Positions 1 through 7,499 of a stretch of 19,534 bases of DNA are shown piece after piece. Position 1 is the first letter of the stretch; every line of letters begins with the position of its first letter. Location: NCBI GenBank assembly GCA_913041025.1, contig CAJWGQ010000032.1, positions 1 to 19,534 on the forward strand, given 5' to 3'. The translations under genes and the position numbers were made by a program. Under the pieces are notes generated by a model, which did not search any database, was not told where the DNA came from, and saw only the letters and a list, made by a program, of their open reading frames with translations. This DNA comes from an uncultured Gammaproteobacteria bacterium. Its GTDB lineage: Bacteria > Pseudomonadota > Gammaproteobacteria > Pseudomonadales > Azotimanducaceae_A.

Positions 1-1
1 T

Positions 2-490
2 TCTTACCGTCAGCTTGCCAAGACAGGCGCTGAAATTCAGCGAATGCTAGACGGGAGGGATATGGAGAGATTTGCTTCTATTTGTGCGGAAGTAGAGGAA
101 TTTGATGTTCGCCTGCTGTTTGGGTTTGAAGATAAGCAAGTCAAGGTGGTTGGGACGATAAGAGGATCTGTGACCCTCGATTGCTCGCGCTGTAATTTGC
201 CGGTTGATAGCGAGCTTTCCGTATCAATAGACGCGTTGGTGTTTGAATCAGAGGATCGGTTGCAGGGTTGGTTGGATCAAGACAACGATTTAATGGACAA
301 GGAAGTCGTTGTAAGTGGGCCGTCCTTGAATTTGATCGATTTGGTCGAGGATGAGTTGATCCTAGGGTTGCCCAGGGCTATTTGTCCGCAATGTAAGTCT
401 GATAATGAGGAAAATTACGTGTATAGTTCTGGCCCGAAAGTAGTAAACAAAAGTCCGTTTGCGGGATTGTCTGACTTAAGCTCGAGTTAG
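2..490 (+). CDS. yceD: YceD/DUF177 family protein, 5' end cut by window edge
   Basis: This is the 3' part of the yceD gene. The frame is open from base 2, and homology-like sequence (YRQLAKTGAEIQR) precedes the first internal ATG at 44, so that ATG is not the true start and the gene begins before the window. The family is a conserved bacterial protein almost always encoded just before rpmF and linked to 23S rRNA/ribosome maturation; its biochemical role is not settled. Visible features are a CSRC pair in the usual central position, the conserved acidic VEDELILGLP segment, and a C-terminal SPFAGLSDL tail matching the NPFAVLASL-like end of E. coli YceD. A second CPQC pair after the LGLP segment could complete a four-cysteine metal site. 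It lies 27 nt before rpmF, in the usual order. Confidence 0.9.
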   Translation, partial: SYRQLAKTGAEIQRMLDGRDMERFASICAEVEEFDVRLLFGFEDKQVKVVGTIRGSVTLDCSRCNLPVDSELSVSIDALVFESEDRLQGWLDQDNDLMDKEVVVSGPSLNLIDLVEDELILGLPRAICPQCKSDNEENYVYSSGPKVVNKSPFAGLSDLSSS

Positions 491-517
491 TCGGCGAGAA
501 TGTTCTAGGAGAAATTG

Positions 518-694
518 ATGGCGGTTCAAAAAAGTAAAGTTACTCGGTCACGTAGAGGCCAAAGAAGATCACACGATAAACTAGGTAAGCCGGCTTTATC
601 GATCGACGAAACCACAGGAGAAACTCACTTGAGACATCATGTTTCACCCGATGGATTCTACCGTGGTAAGCAAGTGATGAAAGACAAAGAGTAA
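518..694 (+). CDS. rpmF: 50S ribosomal protein L32
   Basis: This encodes L32, a small basic protein of the large ribosomal subunit. The 58-residue translation begins [19 protein letters not shown] and ends [10 protein letters not shown]. It matches the gammaproteobacterial L32 pattern (MAVQxxKxTRSxRGxRRSHD, then GExHLRHH, then DGxYRG) at nearly the same length as the E. coli protein. It has no cysteines, so it is the zinc-independent form. The start at 518 is supported by an AGGAGA Shine-Dalgarno sequence at 507-512, five bases upstream. It sits between yceD and fabD and is probably cotranscribed with both. In E. coli plsX follows; here fabD follows after 31 nt. Confidence 0.97.
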   Translation: MAVQKSKVTRSRRGQRRSHDKLGKPALSIDETTGETHLRHHVSPDGFYRGKQVMKDKE

Positions 695-725
695 CTGGCT
701 TACCGTTCAAAAAGGAAAAGATTGG

Positions 726-1646
726 ATGATCTCTGCAGCAGTATTCCCTGGTCAGGGTTCCCAGAAAGTGGGAATGTTGAGCGAATTGTCTGAGGCTTAT
801 CCTTTGATTGGAGAAACCTTCCAAAGTGCCTCAACAGTCCTCGGCTACGACCTATGGAAACTGGTTCAAGAAGGGCCAGCAGAGGAGTTAACGAAAACAC
901 AAAATACTCAACCAGCCCTATTAACTGCAAGCATTGCCTTGTGGCGAGTGTGGCAAATCGACGCCAAAGTCAAACCTGATTATCTTGCAGGACACTCTCT
1001 CGGAGAATACTCGGCGTTAGTTTGTGCTGGAGTAATCGATTTTGAAGAAGCGGTTGAGACGGTTCGAAAGAGAGGCGAGCTGATGAACGCCGCTGTGCCG
1101 AATGGCGAAGGAGGGATGGCCGCGCTGATGGGACTTGAGGATGCCGTCGTTGTCGAGTGCTGCGAAAAAGCCGAGGGAACGGTCAGTCCCGCTAATTACA
1201 ATGCGCCGGGACAGGTAGTAATATCTGGAGAGGCTGGGGCCGTAGACCGGGCGATAGAAATTGCTAAAGAGCTTGGTGCCAAGCGAGCTGTTAAGTTGGA
1301 AGTTAGCGGGCCTTTTCATTCGCAATTGATGTTGAGTGCTAAAGATGAATTTTCTGCCCATCTGGACAAAGTGACCTTTAAGCAACCTTCTATTCCAGTA
1401 ATTCAGAACGTGGATGCGGAGATACAGACTGATCTCGGGAGGATACGCTCAAATCTTATAGAGCAACTTACGGCGCCTGTAATGTGGACATCTATCATGA
1501 TGAAGATGGTTGATGTCGGTGTTGAGAAGTTAGTCGAATGCGGTCCTGGTTCTGTATTGCGTGGTTTGGCAAAGAGAGTGTCTCGCGATCTGGACATGTT
1601 CGGTGCAGACGGCCCTGACGATATGAACCTGCTTAAGGGAAGCTAG
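726..1646 (+). CDS. fabD: Malonyl-CoA:ACP transacylase FabD
   Basis: FabD moves malonyl groups from malonyl-CoA to acyl carrier protein, supplying the extender unit for type II fatty acid synthesis in the cytoplasm. The 306-aa protein has normal family length. It shows the N-terminal VFPGQGSQ motif (residues 6-13), the nucleophile elbow GHSLGEY with Ser91, Arg116 in the RGELM segment that binds the malonyl carboxylate, the catalytic His198 in GPFHS, and the C-terminal ECGPG motif. An AAGGA Shine-Dalgarno sequence at 712-716 supports the ATG at 726. It follows rpmF directly, without the plsX and fabH genes found here in E. coli, and fabG starts 17 nt downstream. Confidence 0.97.
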   Translation: MISAAVFPGQGSQKVGMLSELSEAYPLIGETFQSASTVLGYDLWKLVQEGPAEELTKTQNTQPALLTASIALWRVWQIDAKVKPDYLAGHSLGEYSALVCAGVIDFEEAVETVRKRGELMNAAVPNGEGGMAALMGLEDAVVVECCEKAEGTVSPANYNAPGQVVISGEAGAVDRAIEIAKELGAKRAVKLEVSGPFHSQLMLSAKDEFSAHLDKVTFKQPSIPVIQNVDAEIQTDLGRIRSNLIEQLTAPVMWTSIMMKMVDVGVEKLVECGPGSVLRGLAKRVSRDLDMFGADGPDDMNLLKGS

Positions 1647-1663
1647 CAGGCTACGAGAAATAT

Positions 1664-2392
1664 GTGAAAGAACAAACTGTGTTAATCACCGGTGCGAGCA
1701 GAGGCATCGGCTTGGAAATCGCTAAATTTCTGAAGGATTTAGGCTATAGAGTCATTGGCACCTCCACGAATTCAGGAGGAGTGCAATTGATCGACCAGAC
1801 GCTGGCATCACGCGGCATGGGTTTAGAGATGCAGATAGACAATGATGAGTCCGTGGCTGAGGCGTTTTCAAAAATCGGAGAGCTTGAAGAGTTACCGTGT
1901 ATTTTGATTAATAACGCCGGTATAACCGCTGATAATCTAATTATGCGCATGTCTACCGAAGAATGGTCATCTGTCATTGATGCTAACGTTAATGGGCTTT
2001 ACCGTGTTACGAAGCCCCTTGTTAGGCAGATGATGAAAGGTCGGTGGGGCAGGATAATTAATATAAGTTCTGTGGTGGCTCGCATGGGCAGCCCAGGACA
2101 AACCAACTATGTTGCGAGTAAGGCTGCTATTGAGGGGTTCACGAGATCCCTAGCATTGGAGTTGGCGTCAAGAAATATAACCGTGAACGCCATCGCGCCT
2201 GGCTTCATTGAAACCGACATGACCTCTGTGCTTGAGGACGATCAAAAAGAAAAAATCCTTGAAAAGATCCCCTTGGGACGCATGGGGCAGGCTAAAGAGG
2301 TTGCAGCAGCTGTGGCATTTTTGATTTCGAATGATGCGGCATACATTACGGGGCAAACATTACAAGTGAATGGGGGGCTCTATAATTCGTAG
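1664..2392 (+). CDS. fabG: 3-oxoacyl-ACP reductase FabG (GTG start)
   Basis: FabG is the NADPH-dependent ketoreductase of fatty acid elongation. The 242-aa short-chain dehydrogenase carries the cofactor motif TGASRGIG (residues 9-16), the NNAG motif (83-86), and the catalytic Ser136, Tyr149 and Lys153 in the usual S-x12-Y-x3-K arrangement. It ends with the GQTLQVNGG segment typical of FabG. The start is a GTG at 1664; the overlapping ATG at 1662 is out of frame and meets a stop at once, and the residues after the GTG (MKEQTVLITG) fit the family N-terminus exactly. The position between fabD and acpP makes the FabG assignment firm among the many SDR proteins. Confidence 0.96.
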   Translation: MKEQTVLITGASRGIGLEIAKFLKDLGYRVIGTSTNSGGVQLIDQTLASRGMGLEMQIDNDESVAEAFSKIGELEELPCILINNAGITADNLIMRMSTEEWSSVIDANVNGLYRVTKPLVRQMMKGRWGRIINISSVVARMGSPGQTNYVASKAAIEGFTRSLALELASRNITVNAIAPGFIETDMTSVLEDDQKEKILEKIPLGRMGQAKEVAAAVAFLISNDAAYITGQTLQVNGGLYNS

Positions 2393-2425
2393 GATGCGGC
2401 GAGTGCAAAAAGATCAAAAGTCAAC

Positions 2426-2452
2426 TTGAATTGGGTTAAGAGCGACTATATC
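2426..2452 (+). promoter_or_regulatory. Weak candidate sigma-70 promoter before acpP
   Basis: A TTGAAT box at 2426-2431 and a TATATC box at 2447-2452 are separated by 15 nt, shorter than the preferred 17. acpP often has its own promoter in gammaproteobacteria, and the 108-nt fabG-acpP gap leaves room for one. The -10 box lies in the loop of the inverted repeat at 2433-2471, so transcripts starting here would not contain the whole hairpin. Support is weak. Confidence 0.25.
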
Positions 2453-2471
2453 ATGCGGCCGCTCTTGTCCC
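2433..2471 (+). other. Inverted repeat / RNA hairpin in the acpP leader
   Basis: AAGAGCG at 2438-2444 pairs perfectly with CGCTCTT at 2460-2466 around a 15-nt loop. Beyond a T-G wobble and one mismatch, GGG at 2433-2435 can pair with CCC at 2469-2471. No T-run follows, so it is not a standard intrinsic terminator. It ends 13 nt before the acpP Shine-Dalgarno sequence and could act on read-through mRNA from fabG, either as a processing or stability element or as a control of the high ACP expression. The function is inferred only. Confidence 0.45.
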
Positions 2472-2484
2472 CTGAAAACAAATT

Positions 2485-2491
2485 GGGAGGT
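2485..2491 (+). promoter_or_regulatory. Strong Shine-Dalgarno sequence that fixes the acpP start
   Basis: GGGAGGT lies nine bases before the ATG at 2501. It is one of the best ribosome-binding sites in the window, as expected for the very abundant ACP. It argues against a longer reading that would start at the upstream TTG at 2426 and add 25 non-homologous residues. Confidence 0.85.
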
Positions 2492-2500
2492 AACTGCAAC

Positions 2501-2734
2501 ATGAGTGATGTTGAAGATAGAATTAAAAAACTAATATGCGAGCAACTTGGTGTAAAGGAAGAGGAAGTCACCAGCGAGGCGTCCTTTGTGGAAGATCTGG
2601 GTGCTGATTCTCTTGATACCGTGGAATTAGTCATGGCTCTCGAGGAAGAATTTGAGACGGAAATTCCTGACGAAGAAGCCGAAAAAATTACTACTGTGAA
2701 AGAGGCGGTTGATTATATCGTTTCCCATCAGTAG
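2501..2734 (+). CDS. acpP: Acyl carrier protein AcpP
   Basis: ACP carries growing acyl chains on a 4'-phosphopantetheine arm through fatty acid synthesis and delivers them to phospholipid and lipid A synthesis. The 77-aa acidic protein contains the DSLDTVEL motif with the phosphopantetheine-accepting Ser37, the family opening [12 protein letters not shown], and the [18 protein letters not shown] helix II-III region. The length equals that of E. coli AcpP. The open frame extends 25 codons upstream, but family length and the strong ribosome-binding site place the start at 2501. It is flanked by fabG and fabF as usual, with an unusually long 208-nt gap before fabF. Confidence 0.97.
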   Translation: MSDVEDRIKKLICEQLGVKEEEVTSEASFVEDLGADSLDTVELVMALEEEFETEIPDEEAEKITTVKEAVDYIVSHQ

Positions 2735-2747
2735 CTAAGATGTTATT

Positions 2748-2767
2748 ACCCCTGTTCTTCTAGGGGT
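2748..2767 (+). other. Short hairpin after acpP, possible attenuator
   Basis: ACCCCT at 2748-2753 pairs perfectly with AGGGGT at 2762-2767 around an 8-nt loop, starting 13 nt after the acpP stop. There is no T-run behind it, so it is unlikely to terminate transcription alone. A 3' hairpin in this position could stabilise a processed acpP message and lower expression of fabF relative to ACP. This role is inferred. Confidence 0.4.
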
Positions 2768-2942
2768 CGTCCTAATAAGATAGGCTTTCCAGGAATTTTG
2801 TGCGCTTTGACGAAGGAAGGCCTTGAAGCCAAGAGTTGCAGTCAAGAGCGAGAGATATTCTCGCGACTTGCTGGGTTCTTCAGCCTGCCAAAAAGTGTCG
2901 TGGATGGCTTGCGATGAAACATGATAAAACTTTGGTGTTGGT

Positions 2943-4169
2943 ATGAGTAGGAGAGTGGTAGTAACGGGACTGGGGATGATTTCTCCTATCGGAAACGATG
3001 TTGATTCCTCTTGGAGCGCTGCGCTTGAAGGAAAGAGTGGGGTAGGCCTCAACGAGTATTTTGATACTGAAGACTATTCCGTCAAGATTTGTGCTGCCGT
3101 TAAAAATTTCGATATATCTAATTTTATTTCTCCGAAAGAAGCGCGAAGAATGGACGGTTGCATTCAATTTGGGATTGCTGCTGGAGTCCAAGCGATCGAG
3201 GATGCCAAGATAACGGAGTACGATCCTTCCCGAGTGGGCATCGCGGTCGGGTCGGGCATAGGTGGAATCAAAATGATTCAAGAGACCCATTCTGTTCTGT
3301 TGAATAGCGGGCCTCGTAAAGTCTCCCCATTTTTTATTCCAGGTAGTGTGGCAAATATGATGTCCGGGAATTTGTCCATCAAGTATGGCTTCAAAGGGCC
3401 AAATATAGCGATAGTAACCGCATGCACGACTGGCACGCACAATATCGGGTTTGGTGCGCGGATGATTCAACAGGGCGATGCCGACGTTATGGTTGTGGGA
3501 GGAGCAGAGCATGCCACGTCACCAATTACCGTTGCGGGCTTTCAGAATATGAAAGCGCTGTCTCTTCGGAACGACGAACCAGAAAAGGCTAGTCGTCCGT
3601 GGGATAAAGAAAGAGATGGTTTTGTTATAGGTGATGGCGCGGGCGTTCTTGTTCTCGAAGAGTATGAATCGGCAAAGAATCGAGGAGCGAAGATTTACGC
3701 AGAGTTGATCGGTTTTGGAATGAGTAGTGACGCATTTCACATAACCGGCCCCTCGGAGGATGGAGAAGGTGCGGTGGCAAGTATGCAAAACGCTTTGCGC
3801 GATGCAAATTTAAGTGCCTCAGAAGTCGACTATTTAAATGCACACGGAACTTCGACCCCTCTTGGCGATGTCGCAGAGACAGTGGCGATTAAAGAGGTTT
3901 TTGGTCAGGAACCAGACCTGCTTGTCAGTAGCACAAAGTCGATGGTTGGACATCTTCTTGGTGCTGCCGGCTCAGTAGAGGCTATATTTTGCATTAAAGC
4001 CATAAACGATCACATGGCGCCTCCGACGATCAATCTTGATGAGGCTGATGAAGGGTGCGACCTGGATTACGTTCCTCACACTGCGAGAGCGGCAAAGATT
4101 GATGTTGCTGTAAGCAATTCTTTTGGTTTTGGTGGAACAAACGGGACTCTCATTTTCAGAGCGGTTTAG
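2943..4169 (+). CDS. fabF: 3-oxoacyl-ACP synthase II FabF
   Basis: FabF condenses malonyl-ACP with acyl-ACP to elongate fatty acids. The 408-aa protein has the thiolase-fold ketosynthase pattern: active-site Cys161 in [11 protein letters not shown], His301 in [11 protein letters not shown], Lys332 and His337 in [13 protein letters not shown], and the glycine-rich C-terminal [10 protein letters not shown] motif. The start [18 protein letters not shown] fits the family exactly. No strong Shine-Dalgarno sequence is seen. A 10-codon open frame from the ATG at 2914 ends in a TGA overlapping the fabF ATG, which could couple translation. pabC, which often follows fabF, is missing; mltG comes 42 nt later. 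Confidence 0.96.
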   Translation: MSRRVVVTGLGMISPIGNDVDSSWSAALEGKSGVGLNEYFDTEDYSVKICAAVKNFDISNFISPKEARRMDGCIQFGIAAGVQAIEDAKITEYDPSRVGIAVGSGIGGIKMIQETHSVLLNSGPRKVSPFFIPGSVANMMSGNLSIKYGFKGPNIAIVTACTTGTHNIGFGARMIQQGDADVMVVGGAEHATSPITVAGFQNMKALSLRNDEPEKASRPWDKERDGFVIGDGAGVLVLEEYESAKNRGAKIYAELIGFGMSSDAFHITGPSEDGEGAVASMQNALRDANLSASEVDYLNAHGTSTPLGDVAETVAIKEVFGQEPDLLVSSTKSMVGHLLGAAGSVEAIFCIKAINDHMAPPTINLDEADEGCDLDYVPHTARAAKIDVAVSNSFGFGGTNGTLIFRAV

Positions 4170-4211
4170 TCATAGGATTGACTGGTTGTTCAGACGTTTT
4201 AGATTATTTTG

Positions 4212-5204
4212 ATGCGTAAAGCTGCAACTTTGCTTCTTCTCGCTGGTTCACTGATTGTGGCCGCTTTAATCGCTTTTAATCAGTGGGCAAATAAAAATAT
4301 CTCGTTGCCCGAAAACATTGTCTACACCCTTGAACCAGGTAGAGCTCTCTCTCAGATCTCTTCCGAATTGATTGATCTTGGCGTAAATGTTGATCCGAAT
4401 CTCTTCTATATGCTTGCGAAGTTCGAGGGAGTTGAACGCAGTTTACGAGCAGGCACATACGATTTGCCGGTCTCATTTACTCCGAAGCAGCTAATTCGGA
4501 TGTTTGCTCTGGGCGAAGTCAAGCTATACGACTTTCGTATCAATGAGGGTTGGAGTTATAGAGATTTAGTGAAGGAGCTATCCCAAAATCCAAACATAAC
4601 GCATACGTTGAAGCTCTACTCAATTGAGGAGAATGTAAAGCGACTTGGAGTTGCGTACCCGTTCCTTGAAGGCGTATTTTTCCCTGACACGTACTCTTTT
4701 GAAAATGGGACACAGGATATTGAAATACTCAGGCGATCATACAAAAAAATGCAACAGTACTTGGAGCAGTTAAGCTCCACTGGTAGAAACTTGGATCACT
4801 CCACAGTCGATCTATTGACTCTGGCTTCATTAATTGAAAAGGAAACGGGTTTGGATGAAGATCGACCATTAGTAAGTCAGGTGTTTCACGAAAGATTAAG
4901 AAAAAAAATGCGGTTGCAAACAGACCCCTCGGTTATTTTCGCGCTTGGTGATAAGTTTGATGGAAACTTAACGCGCAAGCACCTTAGATTAGATTCGCCC
5001 TATAATACCTATCGAAGGAAAGGGTTGCCGCCTAGCCCCATTGCCTACCCTTCAGAAGCGTCGCTAACCGCGGCGGTTAATCCAGCAAGTACGGATTATC
5101 TTTACTTTGTCGCGAGAGGTGATGGATCCAGTCAGTTTTCGAAGACACTAAGGGAACATAATAGAGCCGTGCGCAAGTATCAATTAAGGCGTGGGAAGGA
5201 CTGA
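4212..5204 (+). CDS. mltG: Endolytic murein transglycosylase MltG (YceG-like)
   Basis: MltG cleaves nascent peptidoglycan glycan strands at the outer face of the inner membrane and is thought to set strand length. The 330-aa protein has one N-terminal membrane segment (about residues 5-23), a LysM-like region with YTLEPGRALSQI, and the YceG catalytic domain. That domain contains LASLIEKETG, whose glutamates at about 209-211 include the catalytic one, then MRLQTDPSVIFALG, SPYNTYRRKGLPPSPIA and the late YLYFVARGDGSSQFSKT motif. An in-frame TTG lies at 4209, but the ATG at 4212 is preferred. No clear ribosome-binding site precedes it. It keeps its usual place between fabF and tmk, although pabC is absent. 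Confidence 0.95.
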   Translation: MRKAATLLLLAGSLIVAALIAFNQWANKNISLPENIVYTLEPGRALSQISSELIDLGVNVDPNLFYMLAKFEGVERSLRAGTYDLPVSFTPKQLIRMFALGEVKLYDFRINEGWSYRDLVKELSQNPNITHTLKLYSIEENVKRLGVAYPFLEGVFFPDTYSFENGTQDIEILRRSYKKMQQYLEQLSSTGRNLDHSTVDLLTLASLIEKETGLDEDRPLVSQVFHERLRKKMRLQTDPSVIFALGDKFDGNLTRKHLRLDSPYNTYRRKGLPPSPIAYPSEASLTAAVNPASTDYLYFVARGDGSSQFSKTLREHNRAVRKYQLRRGKD

Positions 5205-5207
5205 CAC

Positions 5208-5831
5208 ATGAGAGGGCGATTCATCACTTTAGAAGGGGTAGAAGGTTCGGGGAAAACGACGAATCTAGAATATCTTTGTGAAACTTTAAAGGAAAAAAAC
5301 GTCTCTTTCATAAAGACTAGAGAGCCAGGAGGAACCGAGTTAGCAGAAGCTATCCGGGAAGCGATGCTCGCTAATTGGCAAGAAGAAATAACTGGTTTGA
5401 CCGAAGTGCTGCTGGTTTTTGCGGCCAGAGAGCAACATCTCCAGAACGTGATTAGACCAAATCTCGAAAGGGGCACATGGGTAGTTTGTGATCGTTTTAC
5501 TGATGCAACCTTTGCCTACCAGGGAGAGGCTCGAGGTGTAGACACTGAGATCATAGAGAAACTAGAGCAGTGGGTGCAAATCGACGTATACCCAGATATA
5601 ACGTTTTTCTTAGACTTGCCACCGGAAGAGTCGGAATCTCGAATAGCAGGCAGGGAAAAAGATCGCATGGAGTCTGAAAACCGAGATTTTTTTGAAAAGG
5701 TACGATCAGGTTATATTAAACGCGCGGAGGGACATAAGCGTTATCGTATCCTTGACGCGTCAAGACCTCTTGAAGAGGTTGTTGCCGACCTAAGGAATCA
5801 GCTAGTGAATTTCGTTCAGGAAAATTCCTAA
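5208..5831 (+). CDS. tmk: Thymidylate kinase
   Basis: Tmk phosphorylates dTMP to dTDP with ATP, a required step for dTTP supply. The 207-aa protein shows the P-loop GVEGSGKT (residues 10-17), the TREPGGT dTMP-binding motif (37-43), the DRF motif (95-97) followed by the YQG segment (104-106), and an arginine-containing LID region around RIAGREKDRME (145-155) of the kind seen in E. coli-type enzymes. The ATG at 5208 is three nt after the mltG stop, and the stop codon overlaps the holB start by one base (TAATG), indicating translational coupling. Confidence 0.96.
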   Translation: MRGRFITLEGVEGSGKTTNLEYLCETLKEKNVSFIKTREPGGTELAEAIREAMLANWQEEITGLTEVLLVFAAREQHLQNVIRPNLERGTWVVCDRFTDATFAYQGEARGVDTEIIEKLEQWVQIDVYPDITFFLDLPPEESESRIAGREKDRMESENRDFFEKVRSGYIKRAEGHKRYRILDASRPLEEVVADLRNQLVNFVQENS

Positions 5832-6727
5832 TGGCAGAAGAGAAAAACGTTGAAGTCTACCCTTGGAACATTGGCGTTCTGAACCAACTTAAGGAACTAA
5901 AAGCAAAGAACCAAATTCCTCATGCCATCGCTCTGGTCAGCCGCCTAGGATGGGGTGAAGATCAGTTATTGAGGATTGTCTGTGGTCATCTGATTGGCTT
6001 TGATAGGGGTTTTGATGTTAGCGAGCATGCGACTGGTAATTTACATTGGTTGGCACCGGAAGGAGCGGTCATTAAAGTAGACCAAGTACGTGATGCCATT
6101 TCCTTTGCTTACAAAACCAATCAAAGTGAGCATTTCAAGGTCATCGCGATTTCCGAGGCTCACTTACTTAATACCAACGCTGCTAACGCGCTCTTGAAAA
6201 TTGTAGAAGAGCCACCGCCGGGGACTATTATCGTTATGCAAACCACAAGATGGGGTGATCTGCCAGTAACGTTAAGAAGTCGATTGCAAAGGTTCTCAAT
6301 AAACTTTTCTGCAAGCGAAACGGTTGATTGGTTAGAGGGGGCTGGCGTCAAATTGACAAAACCCCAGTTGGCCGAGATTGGCTATTCCCCGTTGCACGGA
6401 AAAAACTTCGAAGCCTATGGTTTCAGTCCCTCTTTGGAAATATTAAATCGAGGAAATAGTGCCGAGTTAATCGATAACATAATCAACGCTGATCCCGTCC
6501 TGTGGTTGAGCAACTGGTACAGATTTATCCTAACAAGGCTATCCCAGTCTCCTGATGGGAAATTGAATCGGGAGCTAAAGAGTCTATTCGAATTTTGTGA
6601 TGAGCTTTTGTTCTTTCGCAAACAAATCGCTACATCAAACTCGGCCAATAAGCGCTTATTGTTGGAACGGTTGATAATTACTTGGAGAGCGGAGAAACTC
6701 GATTCGCTCTCGCGGTTTGCTCAATAA
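5831..6727 (+). CDS. holB: DNA polymerase III subunit delta' (HolB), zinc module absent
   Basis: Delta' is the rigid stator subunit of the clamp loader that puts the beta sliding clamp onto DNA. The 298-aa protein has the AAA+-like layout: PWN and HAIAL near the N-terminus, a degenerate P-loop (GWGEDQLLRI, about 40-49) lacking the lysine as is normal for delta', the LAPEG/VDQVR region, NAANALLKIVEEPPPGT (about 117-132), and the TLRSR motif (147-151). Two features are odd. The four-cysteine zinc module that follows the P-loop in E. coli is missing, with one cysteine left at residue 51. The Cys of the SRC motif is leucine (SRLQRF). The tmk-tatD context makes the assignment firm. Confidence 0.92.
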   Translation: MAEEKNVEVYPWNIGVLNQLKELKAKNQIPHAIALVSRLGWGEDQLLRIVCGHLIGFDRGFDVSEHATGNLHWLAPEGAVIKVDQVRDAISFAYKTNQSEHFKVIAISEAHLLNTNAANALLKIVEEPPPGTIIVMQTTRWGDLPVTLRSRLQRFSINFSASETVDWLEGAGVKLTKPQLAEIGYSPLHGKNFEAYGFSPSLEILNRGNSAELIDNIINADPVLWLSNWYRFILTRLSQSPDGKLNRELKSLFEFCDELLFFRKQIATSNSANKRLLLERLIITWRAEKLDSLSRFAQ

Positions 6728-6729
6728 GG
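6726..6729 (+). promoter_or_regulatory. Shine-Dalgarno AAGG choosing the GTG start of the TatD-family gene
   Basis: AAGG overlaps the holB stop codon and lies eight bases before the GTG at 6738. It favours this GTG over the in-frame TTG at 6717, which would add seven residues not typical of the family. Confidence 0.6.
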
Positions 6730-6737
6730 TTCCTGGA

Positions 6738-7499
6738 GTGTTTGTCGATTCTCATTGTCACCTAAACTATCTCGATAACCCAGAGGATAAGATAGTTGCC
6801 GCCAGAGAGTCTGGAGTAGAAGCGATCTTGTGCATAGGCGTTGAACAGGATCGGATTGCAGAAGTAGTTGGTCTAGCGACCCGGTTCCCTCGAGTCTGGT
6901 GTAGCGTTGGGGAACACCCTGACTCTGCTGAAGGGGCCCCTGATTGGGTAAGAGATTTTATAGATCACCCCAAAGTGGTGGCGATCGGCGAGACTGGTTT
7001 GGATTACTTCCGGCAAGAGGGTAAGGCAAACCGGACCGCGCAAATGTCTAGTTTTGATTCTCAGTTACAGATAGCAAATGAAACTGGACTTCCGATAGTC
7101 GTTCACACGCGATCTGCCGAAAAAGACACGATCGATCTCATAAAGAATCATCCCGGTGTTACGGGCGTGTTGCATTGCTTTACGGAATCCTGGGAGATGG
7201 CCAAGATTGCTTTGGATTTCGGCTTTTACATATCTATCTCCGGCATTGTGACTTTCAAAAACGCCGAGCAGGTAAAAGATGTCGCAAAACGTGTCCCGGA
7301 TGACCGTTTATTAATCGAGACGGACGCACCCTGGTTGGCGCCTGTCCCGCGAAGAGGAAAACCAAACGAGCCTGCATATGTGGTTCATACAGCGGAATAC
7401 GTGGCGTCGTTGAGAGGTCAATCGGCTCATTCTATAGGTGATATAACAAGCAACAACTTTTTTGATCTGTTTAGTAAAATCGATCACAAGGTTCTGTGA
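6738..7499 (+). CDS. ycfH: TatD-family metal-dependent nuclease/hydrolase
   Basis: This is a TatD-family TIM-barrel metallohydrolase of the type encoded next to holB in E. coli (YcfH). Family members are metal-dependent DNases, and the exact cellular substrate of this branch is uncertain. From the GTG start the protein is 253 aa, beginning VFVDSHCHLN. Metal-binding motifs are VDSHCH (His6, His8), GETGLDY (Glu85), VVHTR (His123), LHCF (His146) and ETDAPW (Asp196), which form the full family set. The GTG gives the expected N-terminus and has a Shine-Dalgarno sequence, whereas the TTG at 6717 lies inside holB. Its last 16 nt overlap the 3' end of the convergent S9 peptidase gene. Confidence 0.93.
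   Translation: MFVDSHCHLNYLDNPEDKIVAARESGVEAILCIGVEQDRIAEVVGLATRFPRVWCSVGEHPDSAEGAPDWVRDFIDHPKVVAIGETGLDYFRQEGKANRTAQMSSFDSQLQIANETGLPIVVHTRSAEKDTIDLIKNHPGVTGVLHCFTESWEMAKIALDFGFYISISGIVTFKNAEQVKDVAKRVPDDRLLIETDAPWLAPVPRRGKPNEPAYVVHTAEYVASLRGQSAHSIGDITSNNFFDLFSKIDHKVL

Noticed and set aside
44..490. Complete yceD gene starting at the ATG at 44
   Set aside because: The frame is open to the window edge and residues before the ATG look like normal YceD sequence, so the gene is cut by the window rather than short.
2426..2500. N-terminal extension of acpP from the TTG at 2426 (25 extra residues)
   Set aside because: The extra residues match nothing in ACP; normal length and the strong GGGAGGT site place the start at 2501.
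2880..3512. 210-codon open frame on the minus strand over fabF
   Set aside because: It is antisense to well-conserved fabF sequence, has no recognisable motif and spans the gene start; it is a shadow frame.
6717..6737. TTG start for the TatD-family gene
   Set aside because: It lies inside holB, adds seven atypical residues, and has no better ribosome-binding site than the GTG at 6738.
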